Shown piece after piece: positions 1 to 7,356 of a stretch of DNA of 38,054 nucleotides; the first letter of the stretch is position 1, and each line of letters opens with the position of its first letter. The notes under the pieces are model-generated. The model was not told the origin of the DNA and did not search any database. It worked only from the letters and a program-made list of their open reading frames with translations. The position numbers and the translations under genes are program-made. Source of the DNA: Lysinibacillus sphaericus (GTDB lineage: Bacteria; Bacillota; Bacilli; Bacillales_A; Planococcaceae); NCBI RefSeq assembly GCF_006864135.1, contig NZ_SADV01000035.1, positions 1 to 38,054 on the forward strand, read 5' to 3'.

Positions 1-72
1 AAGTGGCTAAACGCGGCGGACTGTAAATCCGCTCCTTAGGGTTCGGCGGTTCGAATCCGTCCCCCTCCACCA
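1..72 (+). tRNA. tRNA-Tyr (GUA), 5' end cut off by the window
   Basis: The anticodon loop reads CTGTAAATC, giving GTA. A long variable arm, the T arm GGTTCGAATCC-type and an encoded CCA end at 70-72 are visible. The first ~14 nt of the acceptor and D stem lie upstream of the window. It is followed 8 nt later by the next tRNA, so this is an ongoing tRNA operon. Confidence 0.93.
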
Positions 73-80
73 GTTTTTTT

Positions 81-154
81 AGGGGCATAGTTTAACGGTA
101 GAATAGAGGTCTCCAAAACCTTTGATGTGGGTTCGATTCCTACTGCCCCTGCCA
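81..154 (+). tRNA. tRNA-Trp (CCA)
   Basis: The acceptor stem AGGGGCA pairs with TGCCCCT, the anticodon loop CTCCAAA gives anticodon CCA, the T loop is GTTCGATTC, and the CCA end is encoded. Confidence 0.96.
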
Positions 155-169
155 ATTAATTAATTTTAT

Positions 170-246
170 GGCGGTTGTGGCGAAGTGGTTAACGCACCTG
201 ATTGTGGTTCAGGCATTCGTGGGTTCGATTCCCATCAGTCGCCCCA
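170..246 (+). tRNA. tRNA-His (GUG)
   Basis: The anticodon is GTG. The acceptor GCGGTTG pairs with CAGTCGC using G-T pairs. G170 can serve as the extra G-1 opposite the discriminator C243, a hallmark of tRNA-His. CCA is encoded at 244-246. Confidence 0.95.
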
Positions 247-263
247 TTTATATATTTAACTTT

Positions 264-338
264 TGGGGTATAGCCAAGCGGTAAGGCAACGGATTTTGAT
301 TCCGTCACGCCCTGGTTCGAATCCAGGTACCCCAGCCA
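264..338 (+). tRNA. tRNA-Gln (UUG)
   Basis: The acceptor TGGGGTA pairs with TACCCCA, the anticodon is TTG, the T arm is CCTGGTTCGAATCCAGG and the CCA end is encoded. Confidence 0.96.
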
Positions 339-344
339 TTTATT

Positions 345-419
345 GCGGAAGTAGTTCAGTGGTAGAACACCACCTTGCCAAGGTGGGGGTCGCGAGTTCG
401 AACCTCGTCTTCCGCTCCA
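345..419 (+). tRNA. tRNA-Gly (GCC)
   Basis: The acceptor GCGGAAG pairs with CTTCCGC, the anticodon loop CTTGCCA gives GCC, the T arm is CGAGTTCGAACCTCG and the CCA end is encoded. Confidence 0.96.
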
Positions 420-427
420 ATTATTAT

Positions 428-501
428 GGCGGCATAGCCAAGTGGTAAGGCACAGGTCTGCAACACCTTTATCACCGGTTCAAATCCGGTTGCCGCCTCC
501 A
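428..501 (+). tRNA. tRNA-Cys (GCA)
   Basis: The acceptor GGCGGCA pairs with TGCCGCC, the anticodon is GCA, the T arm is CCGGTTCAAATCCGG and the CCA end is encoded. Confidence 0.96.
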
Positions 502-514
502 TAATTTATTTCTT

Positions 515-538
515 AATCGGATTTTCCGATTTTTTTTA
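515..538 (+). terminator. Hairpin plus T-run between tRNA-Cys and tRNA-Leu
   Basis: AATCGG (515-520) and CCGATT (526-531) form a 6-bp stem over a 5-nt loop and run straight into a run of T. It has the form of a short Rho-independent terminator but lies inside the tRNA array, so it may be partial or may separate tRNA-Leu from the rest. Confidence 0.6.
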
Positions 539-548
539 TCTCCATTAT

Positions 549-629
549 GCCGGTGTGGCGGAATTGGCAGACGCGCACGACTCAAAATCGTGTTCCTTTG
601 GAGTGTCGGTTCGACCCCGACCACCGGTA
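549..629 (+). tRNA. tRNA-Leu (CAA), CCA not encoded
   Basis: The acceptor GCCGGTG pairs with CACCGGT (one G-T pair), the anticodon loop CTCAAAA gives CAA, and a long class II variable arm is present. After discriminator A629 the DNA reads TCA rather than CCA, unlike the other six tRNAs here, so the 3' end must be completed by CCA-adding enzyme. Confidence 0.94.
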
Positions 630-668
630 TCATCACGTACATATATGTTACGTTTAGTAAGTTTGGAA

Positions 669-710
669 AGCTCACAAACCTTGATAGTACAGGGTTTGCG
701 AGCTTTTTTC
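669..710 (+). terminator. Terminator of the tRNA array
   Basis: AGCTCACAAACC (669-680) pairs with GGTTTGCGAGCT (693-704) with one mismatch, followed by TTTTTTC. It is placed 40 nt after tRNA-Leu. Confidence 0.85.
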
Positions 711-816
711 ATTTTTGGAGATACGATAAGAACCGAAATTATTTTACACACATTTTACACAAGTTTTTACACAAGCTGTAACCCGAGAAAATGTGATCAA
801 TAAAGGAGAGCAAACT

Positions 817-854
817 AAAAAGCTCATGTTTTGAAAAATAAACATGGGCTTTTT
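817..854 (+). terminator. Second strong hairpin with T-run
   Basis: AAAAAGCTCATGTT (817-830) pairs with AACATGGGCTTTTT (841-854) with one G-T type pair. No gene was recognised between 710 and this hairpin. It may be a backup terminator or may end a lost gene; the rest of 632-944 shows nothing else clear. Confidence 0.65.
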
Positions 855-873
855 TAATTGGATTTAACTTGTA

Positions 874-886
874 TTCAACAATCGGG
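874..886. repeat. TTCAACAATCGGG motif, copy 1
   Basis: The 13-mer TTCAACAATCGGG occurs here and again at 3027-3039, flanking the HxlR-mqo block. In the second copy it is followed by a hairpin-forming GTTAGTTGAATA sequence; here the following bases are a degenerate version. Confidence 0.5.
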
Positions 887-944
887 TCATTTAATTGAGT
901 AACACCTATAAGAAAAACGGATATTCATTGCGTTGTAGTAATAA

Positions 945-1319
945 TTACTTATTTGTGTCTTTCTCGTCATCCGTTGAAACTGACTTTTGTTTACTTTCCA
1001 TATGTTCAATATGTTTTTCGCCCCATTCATACAAGTCTTTTACAAGAGGTTGTAATGTCATTGCGTATTCTGTAAGTGAATACTCTACTTTAGGTGGAAT
1101 CTGGGGATAAATAACACGTTTTACTAAATCATTTTCTTCTAGTTCACGTAAATGTAGTGTAAGCATTCTTTGTGTAATATGTGGTATGAGTCTTTTTAAT
1201 TCATTGAATCTTAACGTTCCGTGATTATATAGGACTGAAAGGATAACTGGTTTCCACTTTCCAACTAGTGCGTCTAAAGCAATTACCATTTCGCGGTGTT
1301 TATAGATTATTTCTGTCAA
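945..1319 (-). CDS. HxlR (DUF24)-family winged-helix regulator
   Basis: The product is 124 aa, a normal length for this MarR-like family. The core is intact: LDALVGKWKPVILSVL near residues 16-31, then a winged helix with FNELKRLIPHITQRMLTLHLRELEENDLV and the wing ending YSLTEYA. The start is TTG at 1319, preceded by AAAAGGAGG at a spacing of 8. Family members such as HxlR, YodB and CatR usually control a divergent or nearby gene, so the divergent mqo is a possible target (inference). The protein contains no cysteine, so thiol sensing as in YodB/CatR is unlikely. The ~15 C-terminal residues are charged and probably disordered. Confidence 0.88.
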   Translation of the reverse strand: MTEIIYKHREMVIALDALVGKWKPVILSVLYNHGTLRFNELKRLIPHITQRMLTLHLRELEENDLVKRVIYPQIPPKVEYSLTEYAMTLQPLVKDLYEWGEKHIEHMESKQKSVSTDDEKDTNK

Positions 1320-1336
1320 TTATGTAGCCTCCTTTT

Positions 1337-1354
1337 AGTACCCTTTTTGATACT
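1337..1354. promoter_or_regulatory. Candidate operator of the HxlR regulator
   Basis: An imperfect dyad AGTACC-N6-GATACT lies between the regulator's likely -10 (TATAGT on the minus strand) and its ribosome binding site. A second, perfect 8-bp dyad AATTCATT/AATGAATT (1383-1390, 1402-1409) lies nearer mqo. Either could mediate control of both divergent genes; this is untested. Confidence 0.35.
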
Positions 1355-1445
1355 ATAATACATTTATGTGCCTACTTACAAAAATTCATTGTATATATCA
1401 TAATGAATTCATAAGATATTTGCAAATTGTTGGGGAGACATGAAA

Positions 1446-2957
1446 ATGACAAATAGTTATGAAAAAACGGATGTTTTATTAATAGGTGCTGGAATTATGA
1501 GTGCGACAATTGGCACACTACTAAAAGAGTTAGCACCAGATTGGGAAATTAAAGTATTTGAGAAACTTGATAAAGCAGGGGAAGAAAGTTCTAATGTATG
1601 GAATAATGCTGGGACAGGACATGCTGGGTTATGTGAGCTTAACTATACACCCGAAAAAGCTGATGGTTCAATCGAGACGATTAAAGCTATCAAAATTAAT
1701 GAACAGTTCCAAATTTCTAGGCAATTTTGGTCTTACTTAATAAACAATAATCTTATTAGTAATCCAGAAGACTTTATTAAGCTCGTTCCACATATGAGCT
1801 TAGTAATGGGTGCTGATAATGTATCTTATTTGGAAAAAAGATATAAAGCACTTTCAATTAATCCATTATATGAAGGGATGGAGTTTTCAGATGATCCAGC
1901 TCAGCTGAAAGAATGGATTCCACTAGTAATGAAGGGGCGATCAGATAATGAACCGATTGCTGCATCGAAAATTGATTCTGGCACGGACATTAACTATGGA
2001 TCATTAACTTGTAAATTATTTGACCACTTACAAAAACAAAATGTTGAAGTAAATTATAAACATGAAATTTTAGATATTAAACGAACGAAAGAGGGATTAT
2101 GGGAAGTTAAAGTCCATGATTTGATTGGATGTAAAGCGAAGTATTATACGACTAAGTTTCTCTTCATTGGTGCTGGTGGTGCAAGCCTACCGATTCTTCA
2201 AAAAACAGGTATTCCGGAAAGTAAACATGTTGGTGGTTTCCCAGTAAGCGGTTTATTCCTAGTATGTAAAAACCCTAAAATTGTAGAACAACACCATGCA
2301 AAAGTATATGGTAAGGCTGCAGTTGGTGCGCCACCAATGTCTGTACCACACCTTGATACACGCTATATTGATAACAAAAAATTATTACTATTTGGACCAT
2401 TTGCAGGTTTCTCACCTAAGTTCTTAAAAACTGGTTCAAATATGGACTTAATTGGTTCTGTAAAACCAAATAATGTCTTCACTATGTTAGCGGCAGGTGC
2501 CAAAAACATGGATTTAACAAAATACTTAGTTCAACAACTTATGTTGTCGAAAGAACAACGCATTGAAGAGTTACGTGAATTCGTACCAAACGCTAAGAGC
2601 GAGGATTGGGATATTGTCGTAGCTGGTCAACGTGTACAAGTTATTAAAGATACTGAAGCTGGCGGAAAAGGTACACTTCAGTTCGGTACAGAAGTTATTA
2701 CTGGTGCAGAGGGCACAGTAGCATCACTACTTGGGGCTTCTCCGGGCGCATCGATTGTTGTAGATGTAATGCTAGATGTAATCAAAAAATGTTTCCCAAA
2801 TCAAATGAAAGAATGGGAACCAAAAATTAAAGAAATGGTTCCTTCTTATGGTATGAAATTAGCGGAAAATCCTGATTTATTGTTTGAAATTCAGTCTTCA
2901 ACAGCAAAGACGCTTGGTTTAGTAGATACTAGCGAGAAAGAGTTGGTTTTAAAATGA
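1446..2957 (+). CDS. mqo: Malate:quinone oxidoreductase
   Basis: An FAD-dependent, membrane-associated enzyme that oxidises L-malate to oxaloacetate and passes electrons to the quinone pool, bypassing NAD-malate dehydrogenase. The 503-aa length fits Mqo. The N-terminus has the dinucleotide-binding motif [20 protein letters not shown], followed by the Mqo signature [28 protein letters not shown] block and [12 protein letters not shown] near the C-terminus also match. An in-frame ATG at 1440 sits only 2 nt from GGGGAG, so the ATG at 1446 (spacing 8) is preferred. It is divergent from the HxlR-type regulator and appears monocistronic. Confidence 0.95.
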   Translation: MTNSYEKTDVLLIGAGIMSATIGTLLKELAPDWEIKVFEKLDKAGEESSNVWNNAGTGHAGLCELNYTPEKADGSIETIKAIKINEQFQISRQFWSYLINNNLISNPEDFIKLVPHMSLVMGADNVSYLEKRYKALSINPLYEGMEFSDDPAQLKEWIPLVMKGRSDNEPIAASKIDSGTDINYGSLTCKLFDHLQKQNVEVNYKHEILDIKRTKEGLWEVKVHDLIGCKAKYYTTKFLFIGAGGASLPILQKTGIPESKHVGGFPVSGLFLVCKNPKIVEQHHAKVYGKAAVGAPPMSVPHLDTRYIDNKKLLLFGPFAGFSPKFLKTGSNMDLIGSVKPNNVFTMLAAGAKNMDLTKYLVQQLMLSKEQRIEELREFVPNAKSEDWDIVVAGQRVQVIKDTEAGGKGTLQFGTEVITGAEGTVASLLGASPGASIVVDVMLDVIKKCFPNQMKEWEPKIKEMVPSYGMKLAENPDLLFEIQSSTAKTLGLVDTSEKELVLK

Positions 2958-3026
2958 AGATTTGAAAAAAACTTAATATAATTACCTCCTTTATAATTTA
3001 AGCAGCGGTTAAAGAAATAGATATTC

Positions 3027-3081
3027 TTCAACAATCGGGCGCGTTAGTTGAATAAGCATTTCTTTTCCTATTCAACTAACG
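3027..3081. repeat. TTCAACAATCGGG motif plus 13-bp perfect hairpin
   Basis: TTCAACAATCGGG (3027-3039) is followed by CGTTAGTTGAATA (3042-3054) and its exact inverse TATTCAACTAACG (3069-3081) over a 14-nt loop. A third TTCAACTAAC lies at 3281-3290. There is no T-run, so it is unlikely to be a simple terminator. The rest of the 2958-3395 gap shows only the hairpin at 3144. Confidence 0.55.
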
Positions 3082-3143
3082 AAGGCTTCGTATAGTATAA
3101 TAAGGCGTACAAAATTAATAAATCATACTAAGTAAAAAAGGAT

Positions 3144-3182
3144 AAACTCCATTTTGATTAATCATTTTTCAAAATGGAGTTT
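3144..3182. terminator. 13-bp hairpin, possible bidirectional terminator
   Basis: AAACTCCATTTTG (3144-3156) pairs exactly with CAAAATGGAGTTT (3170-3182), with A-rich sequence before and weak T-rich sequence after. It could end mqo transcription about 200 nt past the stop codon. Confidence 0.5.
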
Positions 3183-3395
3183 GTTAAATTATCTATTAAA
3201 GAAACACCTTTTTTAGTAAAACATTGTCGTCGCTACTTTTCATCAGATGCTTTTTAAACAGATTTAGTGGTTTACTGTTATTCAACTAACAGGGTAGCCT
3301 CCTATTATAATCTTATTGTGTTACTAGGGGGATAACTTTTCGCCCGCAATAGAGTGCAATATATTCACTCAACACAGTTATTATGAATCAAATTC

Positions 3396-3424
3396 TTGAC
3401 AATCCTAAAAAAGTCCATTAATAT
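3396..3424 (+). promoter_or_regulatory. Sigma-A-type promoter of the TetR gene
   Basis: TTGACA (3396-3401), a 17-nt spacer and TAATAT (3419-3424): near-consensus and directly upstream of the repressor gene and its putative operator. Confidence 0.8.
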
Positions 3425-3428
3425 AAAG

Positions 3429-3444
3429 TAGACCAGTCGTTATA
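3429..3444. promoter_or_regulatory. LmrA/YxaF-like operator at the TetR promoter
   Basis: TAGACCAGTCGTTATA begins 5 nt after the -10, over the expected transcription start. The core TAGACCAGTC recurs in the opposite orientation at 4071-4084 ahead of the exporter gene. B. subtilis LmrA/YxaF sites have a similar AGACC-GTC core (from memory), consistent with autorepression. Confidence 0.7.
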
Positions 3445-3460
3445 TAAAAGGGGGAGAACA

Positions 3461-4039
3461 ATGAAAAATAAAAGTAATTCGACACGTGATCATTTAATTG
3501 AAGTAGCAACAAGACTTTTTCATTTGCAAGGCTATCAGGCTACAGGCTTAAATCAAATCTTGAAAGAATCAGGGACACCAAAGGGTTCACTTTATCACTA
3601 TTTTCCTGATGGGAAAAATCAACTTGTTAAGGAAGTTGTTGAAGCGTCTTCACAACGTTTACTTCATGACATTCAAATACACTTAGATTCAGACCCAAAT
3701 CCGACTATCGCTTTGCAAAATTATTTGAATCATTTGAGTGAACACTTTGAATACCTAGACACCCCTGATATGTTAAACATGCCACCATTTGCATTGATTT
3801 CAATGGAATCAGCTTTTGTAAATGAAGAGATTCGAGCAGTTTGTCAAGAAAATTACAGCAAGGTGCAACAGCTTTATTATAATAAGTTTGTTGAGTCAGG
3901 TATGGCTACAGATAAAGCAAACATACTTGCAGTGTCACTTTGCGGATCTATCATAGGCGTTTTAGTATTATCTATTACGGAGAAATCGAATGAACCGATT
4001 AAATTGCTTCAAAAAATAGTTCCAAGTTTCTTTTTATAA
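3461..4039 (+). CDS. TetR/AcrR-family repressor, LmrA/YxaF type
   Basis: 192 aa. The N-terminal helix-turn-helix covers about residues 8-55, with TRDHLIEVATRLFHLQGYQ and GTPKGSLYHYFPDGK, the pattern of the LmrA/YxaF/QacR-like branch. The remainder is the helical ligand-binding domain. The start ATG follows AAAAGGGGGAGAAC. It lies 103 bp upstream of a DHA2 exporter on the same strand, and both genes carry the same TAGAC-type operator. The protein therefore likely represses itself and the pump until a drug binds. B. subtilis lmrAB is the close precedent; the ligand cannot be read from the sequence. Confidence 0.88.
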   Translation: MKNKSNSTRDHLIEVATRLFHLQGYQATGLNQILKESGTPKGSLYHYFPDGKNQLVKEVVEASSQRLLHDIQIHLDSDPNPTIALQNYLNHLSEHFEYLDTPDMLNMPPFALISMESAFVNEEIRAVCQENYSKVQQLYYNKFVESGMATDKANILAVSLCGSIIGVLVLSITEKSNEPIKLLQKIVPSFFL

Positions 4040-4070
4040 GAGCTTAGGACTAATTTTTTCGAGCTGAATA

Positions 4071-4084
4071 TATAGACTGGTCTA
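4071..4084. promoter_or_regulatory. LmrA/YxaF-like operator ahead of the exporter
   Basis: TATAGACTGGTCTA contains a near-palindrome (TAGAC-TGGTCTA, one mismatch) and matches the inverse of the 3429 site. It lies 59 nt before the exporter start, in a position to block its transcription. Confidence 0.7.
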
Positions 4085-4142
4085 ATTTTAGGGTCGTAAC
4101 TATTTTTAATAAAAAATGTAGACCTACTTAAAAGGAGTAATT

Positions 4143-5543
4143 ATGAATACAGAACAGCAACGAAACCCAAAACCCATGATTGCATTATTAATGATTGCAG
4201 CATTTGTGGGCCTTTTTGGAGAAACAGCCATGAATATGGCCATGACCGATGTTATGAGAGACTTTGGCGTCAGTGCAACTAGTGCTCAATGGTTAACAAC
4301 AGGTTATTTATTAGTATTAGGGATATTAGTACCCGTTTCTGCCCTTATTATTCAATGGATTTCAACACGTTGGATTATAATAATCGCAATTTTATTCTCA
4401 ATTGTTGGTTCAATTATTGGTGCAATAGCGCCAACATTTTCAATTTTATTATTATCACGTGGGATTCAAGCAATTGGTACAGGGTTAATTTTACCCCTTA
4501 TGATTAATGTTATTTTCATGGTTGTACCAATCGCAAAACGTAGTGCCACAATGGGAATTATGGGGATGGTCATTACACTTGGACCAGCAACTGGGCCAAC
4601 AATCGCTGGAATTATAGTTGATATATCTAGCTGGCATTATATTTTCTGGATAAGCATTGCCCTATATATCATTATTTTCCTCATCTTTATGCCAAAAGTG
4701 TACAATGTCTCAACTCTAACAAAACCGAAAATCGATTATTTATCTATCGTTCTTTCAACAATTGCATTTGGCAGTATTATCTATGGACTAAGTACTATTT
4801 CAGAAGATTCAACTTCAGCAACAATCATAATAGTTGTGGGCATTGTAGCTCTTTTACTTTTCGTATGGCGTCAATTTACAAGTAAGCATCCGATGATTGA
4901 TTTACATGTTTTCAAATATCGTAATTTCACTATAGGTTCAGTTTTAATATTTATCGTATTCGCATTACTTTTAGCAATGTCGATTCTTATGCCAATGTAT
5001 TTAAAAGGATCTTTATTACTTTCAGCTACGAATGCTGGATTCGCGATGTTAATTGGAAACATATTAAATGCCGTCTTTGCTCCAATCGTCGGAAAAACTT
5101 TTGATCGTGTTGGTCCAAAGTTTTACTTACGTTTTGGGTTCTGTTGCTTAGTTATTTCAACGGGTATATTATTCTTTGTCATAGACGCGACAACACCACT
5201 ATGGTTAGTCATAGTTTCATGTATGATTTTCTACGTAGGTGTATCAACAACTATTATACCGTCGCAAACAAACTCACTTAATGATTTACCAAGACAGCTG
5301 TATTCTCATGGTTCCGCTGTCATAAACACACTTCAGCAAATTGCAGGTGCGGCAGGTACAGCACTAGCAATCACATTCATGACAGCAGGGCAACACCGCT
5401 ATATAGTAGCGCATTCTACTGCAAGCCCTGCAACACTAGTTGCAGAAGGTACACAATTTACATTTGGGGTTATTGTGGTTGTGGCAGTAATCGGTCTACT
5501 ATTAGCATTTTTTGTGAGACGTCCAACCAATCATTTGCACTAG
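4143..5543 (+). CDS. MFS multidrug exporter, DHA2 (EmrB/QacA/LmrB) family
   Basis: 466 aa and very hydrophobic, with about 14 membrane segments as expected for the DHA2 proton/drug antiporters. The first helix has MIALLMIAAFVGLFGETAMN, followed by SAQWLTTGYLLVLGILVP, which matches the LmrB-type 'W-TGY-L' block. A motif C-like GPATGPTIAGIIV lies in helix 5 (near residues 140-152). The ribosome binding site AAAAGGAG is at good spacing. It is likely to expel hydrophobic drugs (lincomycin-type substrates in LmrB homologues; the substrate here is inferred only). It is probably controlled by the adjacent TetR protein through the operator at 4071. Confidence 0.9.
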   Translation: MNTEQQRNPKPMIALLMIAAFVGLFGETAMNMAMTDVMRDFGVSATSAQWLTTGYLLVLGILVPVSALIIQWISTRWIIIIAILFSIVGSIIGAIAPTFSILLLSRGIQAIGTGLILPLMINVIFMVVPIAKRSATMGIMGMVITLGPATGPTIAGIIVDISSWHYIFWISIALYIIIFLIFMPKVYNVSTLTKPKIDYLSIVLSTIAFGSIIYGLSTISEDSTSATIIIVVGIVALLLFVWRQFTSKHPMIDLHVFKYRNFTIGSVLIFIVFALLLAMSILMPMYLKGSLLLSATNAGFAMLIGNILNAVFAPIVGKTFDRVGPKFYLRFGFCCLVISTGILFFVIDATTPLWLVIVSCMIFYVGVSTTIIPSQTNSLNDLPRQLYSHGSAVINTLQQIAGAAGTALAITFMTAGQHRYIVAHSTASPATLVAEGTQFTFGVIVVVAVIGLLLAFFVRRPTNHLH

Positions 5544-5580
5544 GAAGAAGTGATAGAGGATTTGGAGTTAGATTTAGACT

Positions 5581-5856
5581 TTGATTATTATGATAATCAG
5601 ACATGTTCACAACATATTAAAGTCGATAATTGAGACTCTAAATATATATAATCCTATAGATACAATACCTGGTACTGGTGAATATGACTTTGAAGTAGCT
5701 AAATTAATTCTAGATTTATTTCCTAGAGTAAAACAAAACCAGGTGAAGAGATTAAAAAATTGTTTTACCTGTAGTCATGCTCACGATTTTGTGACAAGTA
5801 ATTTATCTAAAAAAGAGGTTCAACAGTTAAATAATTTTATTAAACAAATTATTTAA
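5581..5856 (+). CDS. Small hypothetical protein
   Basis: 91 aa from a TTG start, or 88 aa from ATG 5590; neither has a convincing ribosome binding site. The nearest GGAG is about 14 nt away, and a stop codon at 5575 prevents an earlier start. The sequence is soluble-looking, with NPIDTIPGTGEYDFEVAKLI in the first half and a CFTCSHAHDF segment. The NP-IxxxP/YDxE pattern vaguely recalls DUF1871 proteins, but I am not confident of this. The composition looks coding. The weak start suggests translation coupled to the upstream gene or a 5'-truncated gene. Confidence 0.5.
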   Translation: MIIMIIRHVHNILKSIIETLNIYNPIDTIPGTGEYDFEVAKLILDLFPRVKQNQVKRLKNCFTCSHAHDFVTSNLSKKEVQQLNNFIKQII

Positions 5857-5907
5857 TATAAGTTATTAGTCACCTCTTACCTTATAAAATAAAGGAGTCG
5901 ATATATT

Positions 5908-6657
5908 ATGATGAATGAAAAGGTAGCAATTATAACTGGAGCAAGTAGAGGAATCGGAGCCGAGACGGCAAAGCTGTTTGCTGAACATGGAGCAAAGGTA
6001 GTTGTAAACTATGCCAATAATAAAAAAGCTGCACAAGAGGTAGTAGATTCCATTCGCGAAAATGGTGGAGTCTCTATAGCGATTAAGGCAGATGTTAGAA
6101 ATAAAGATGAAGTGGATTCTTTAGTAAACGAGACAATTTCCCACTTTGGAAAAGTTGATGTTTTAGTAAACAATGCAGCCATTTCTTTTGCTATGAAATC
6201 CTTCTGTGACATGGAATGGGATGAATTTAGAACTAAATTAGAAGAAGAAGTTAAGGCAGCTTTCATTGCAACGAAATCAGTACTACCTATTATGAAAGAA
6301 CAAAAATACGGAAAGTTGGTATATATTTCAAGTAGTTTAAGTCATCAACCTTTTCCTAACTTTATTGCTCATGGAACAGCAAAAGGAGCACTTAATTCTT
6401 TTGTAAAGTATTTAGCAAAAGAGTTAGGTCCGTTTAATATCACAGCAAATGTAGTAGCACCGGCTATGGTTGAAACAGATGCTACTACACATACTCCTGT
6501 AGAGCAAAAAGAACAGGTGAAAATGTTCACTCCATTAGGTAGAATTGCTAAACCCGAGGATATTGCACGCTCTGTATTGTTTTTTGCAAGTAATCAAAGT
6601 GCATTTGTTACTGGAACTTATGCTCCTGTATCAGGTGGCATGGAAATGAACAATTAG
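5908..6657 (+). CDS. SDR-family oxidoreductase with Tyr-to-His active-site change
   Basis: 249 aa, similar in length and pattern to FabG-type short-chain dehydrogenases. The NADP-binding GASRGIGAE motif lies at residues 10-18, VDVLVNNAA near 85-93 and the catalytic Ser at about 142. The active-site YxxxK is replaced by H155-G-T-A-K159 (codon CAT at 6370-6372); Ser-Tyr-Lys spacing is otherwise exact. AAAGGAG lies 10 nt before the ATG at 5908; a second ATG follows at once. It may have changed or lost redox activity, or belong to a divergent subgroup. The substrate is unknown, and there is no obvious operon partner. Confidence 0.88.
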   Translation: MMNEKVAIITGASRGIGAETAKLFAEHGAKVVVNYANNKKAAQEVVDSIRENGGVSIAIKADVRNKDEVDSLVNETISHFGKVDVLVNNAAISFAMKSFCDMEWDEFRTKLEEEVKAAFIATKSVLPIMKEQKYGKLVYISSSLSHQPFPNFIAHGTAKGALNSFVKYLAKELGPFNITANVVAPAMVETDATTHTPVEQKEQVKMFTPLGRIAKPEDIARSVLFFASNQSAFVTGTYAPVSGGMEMNN

Positions 6658-6800
6658 TTATTAAAAAGTCTCAACATGGCACGTTCACTCGTAGTTTATA
6701 GGTGCTAATCCAATTACATTAATATCTGATCCCAACAATTCAGAAAGAATTTATTGGTACTTTTAATAGGGTGCGCCTAATGAAGTGATCTAAAGTTTTA

Positions 6801-6855
6801 AAAACCGCAGAGGTACATAGACAATAAATTTTGACTATGTCACCTCTGCGGTTTT
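6801..6855. terminator. Long inverted repeat, bidirectional terminator-like
   Basis: AAAACCGCAGAGGT (6801-6814) pairs with ACCTCTGCGGTTTT (6842-6855). The stem continues as ACATAG/CTATGT after a one-base bulge. It has A-rich and T-rich edges and lies 140 nt after the SDR gene. Confidence 0.65.
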
Positions 6856-6858
6856 CGA

Positions 6859-7025
6859 TTTGGTATCGCATGGATTCATGAAGTAAGAGGTAGAAAAAAT
6901 GAATTTGATGTATATAGAAAATGGATTTAGAAAAAGGCGTATATAATGAAGAGTTTTTTAGAGATACGAACAATTTATATAACATTGAAAAAATTGTTTT
7001 AGAAAAGTACGACTCAATAATCTAA
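6859..7025 (+). pseudogene. Decayed gene fragment, family unknown
   Basis: Two overlapping reading frames look like pieces of one protein. The first (6859-6930) contains WIHEVRGRKNEFDVYRKW. The second (to the stop at 7023-7025) contains MDLEKGVYNEEFFRDTNN and ends LEKYDSII. A one-base frameshift near 6921 would join them, and there is no start codon or ribosome binding site upstream of the first part. It is followed by a strong terminator at 7041, as expected for the end of a real gene. The family is not recognised. The call rests on amino-acid composition and the terminator. Confidence 0.4.
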
Positions 7026-7040
7026 ATTATTTGTATCGTT

Positions 7041-7085
7041 AACCATCCAATAGAATCAAATTGATTCTATTGGATGGTTGTTTTC
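7041..7085 (+). terminator. 19-bp perfect hairpin terminator
   Basis: AACCATCCAATAGAATCAA (7041-7059) is followed after one base by its exact inverse (7061-7079) and then by GTTTTC. It terminates the decayed gene's transcript. From 7086 to 7356 no further feature could be supported. Confidence 0.8.
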
Positions 7086-7356
7086 ATTTTGTACCATGCT
7101 TTAAATTCTTTGTCTCATAGTTTGCGGTGTAAATGACATCAATTTATGTTTGATAGACAGCCAGCCAGCCATACAATATCTACGTATGCATAGAAATTCC
7201 TTGCTAAACGAACTCGATTATAATTAATAAGCCTTTTTACAATTTTAGTATATTTTCAAAAAATACGGTTGAGTATAGTAGGGAAAGGCATGGTTCCTGC
7301 ATTCTTTAGAGGTAGAGATTTAAGTTATACTTACAATGAATAGAGAGGGTATGATT

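Noticed and set aside
263..803. Protein-coding frames across the tRNA array
   Set aside because: They are translations of tRNA genes and the following terminator.
5544..5633. 27-codon frame from GTG 5550 overlapping the start of the 5581 gene
   Set aside because: Very acidic and short, no good ribosome binding site, and no evidence that it joins the downstream frame.
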